From: Riptortus pedestris
Taxonomy: Eukaryota; Arthropoda; Insecta; Hemiptera; Alydidae
Length of the DNA stretch: 64,000 nucleotides
Assembly: GCA_019009955.1 (NCBI GenBank)
Contig: JADPXZ010000007.1
Location: forward strand, 516,001-580,000
Direction of reading: 5' to 3'
Within the stretch, counting starts at the first letter, position 1. Every line of letters begins with the position of its first letter. Both the position numbers and the translations under genes were made by a program. Below the pieces are notes generated by a model that saw only the letters and a list, made by a program, of their open reading frames with translations, did not search any database and was not told the DNA's origin. Shown in pieces: positions 42,645 to 43,743 of this stretch.

Positions 42645-43438
42645 GGTTAAAGCACATTCTGATAATTTTGGAAATGAATCGGCCGATGGAGCTGCTAAGT
42701 CTGCTTCAAAAGATTCCCAATTACCGGAATGTTACAATAAAATCTCCAAAGCCCACGTAAAATATATGTTAAAAGCTCATCTAACTGAAAAGTGGCAACA
42801 ACAACGGACTGTAACTAATAAAGGACAACATTTAAAACTTTTCATTCCGAACATTAACACATATTTCAACAGCAAATACATACAGACAGACTTTTACATT
42901 ACACAATTAGTAAGAGGACACGGTAGACTAAATTCTTACTACCGACGATTTAACATAAAAGACAACAATACTTGCCGCTGTGATTACTCGACTCGACAAA
43001 CAGCTAAACACTTAATATACGATCGCAGACTATTGAGACCAACCAACGGCAAAAACTAAAAGAAGACATTGAACATAAAAAAGATAGAATCCAATAGAAG
43101 AAGACAAGTTATTTTTAAAATATAATAATGCTTTTAAAATATTCGCAGAACATGCTTTTAATACAATTAATCGGTTGAATACTTATTACAGCCGATACAA
43201 CTACAATACTTAAAATATTTATAGATTATTCAATAATTCTTTTCTCTTTTTCTTTTAAAGACTAATAATCTTCTCTTTATATGTTTTTATATTATTTAAC
43301 GTTGTTATTGTTAATTCTTTATATATATATATATAAATTAATTGTAGTCCACTCCAAATGCATGTGATATGCTAACTTGCATCGGACATGCAGAAACAAA
43401 TAAACGGCCTTCTTATAGCCGCACTATACCAACAAAAC

Positions 43439-43498
<60 letters not shown>

Positions 43499-43673
43499 GA
43501 TGATATGTTAGGCCCGGTCTGGCAAAGTGCGTAGTTGAGATGCTGGAACTGCCGTTGGAAGAAGCTGCTGACGATGAAGATGTTCAAGTCGAGGAATTGG
43601 CTTCGTACGATCCAGCATATGTACATCTATCGGCTCTCGGCAAGAACCAACATGACCCTCTACAAGGTAATAT

Positions 43674-43743
<70 letters not shown>

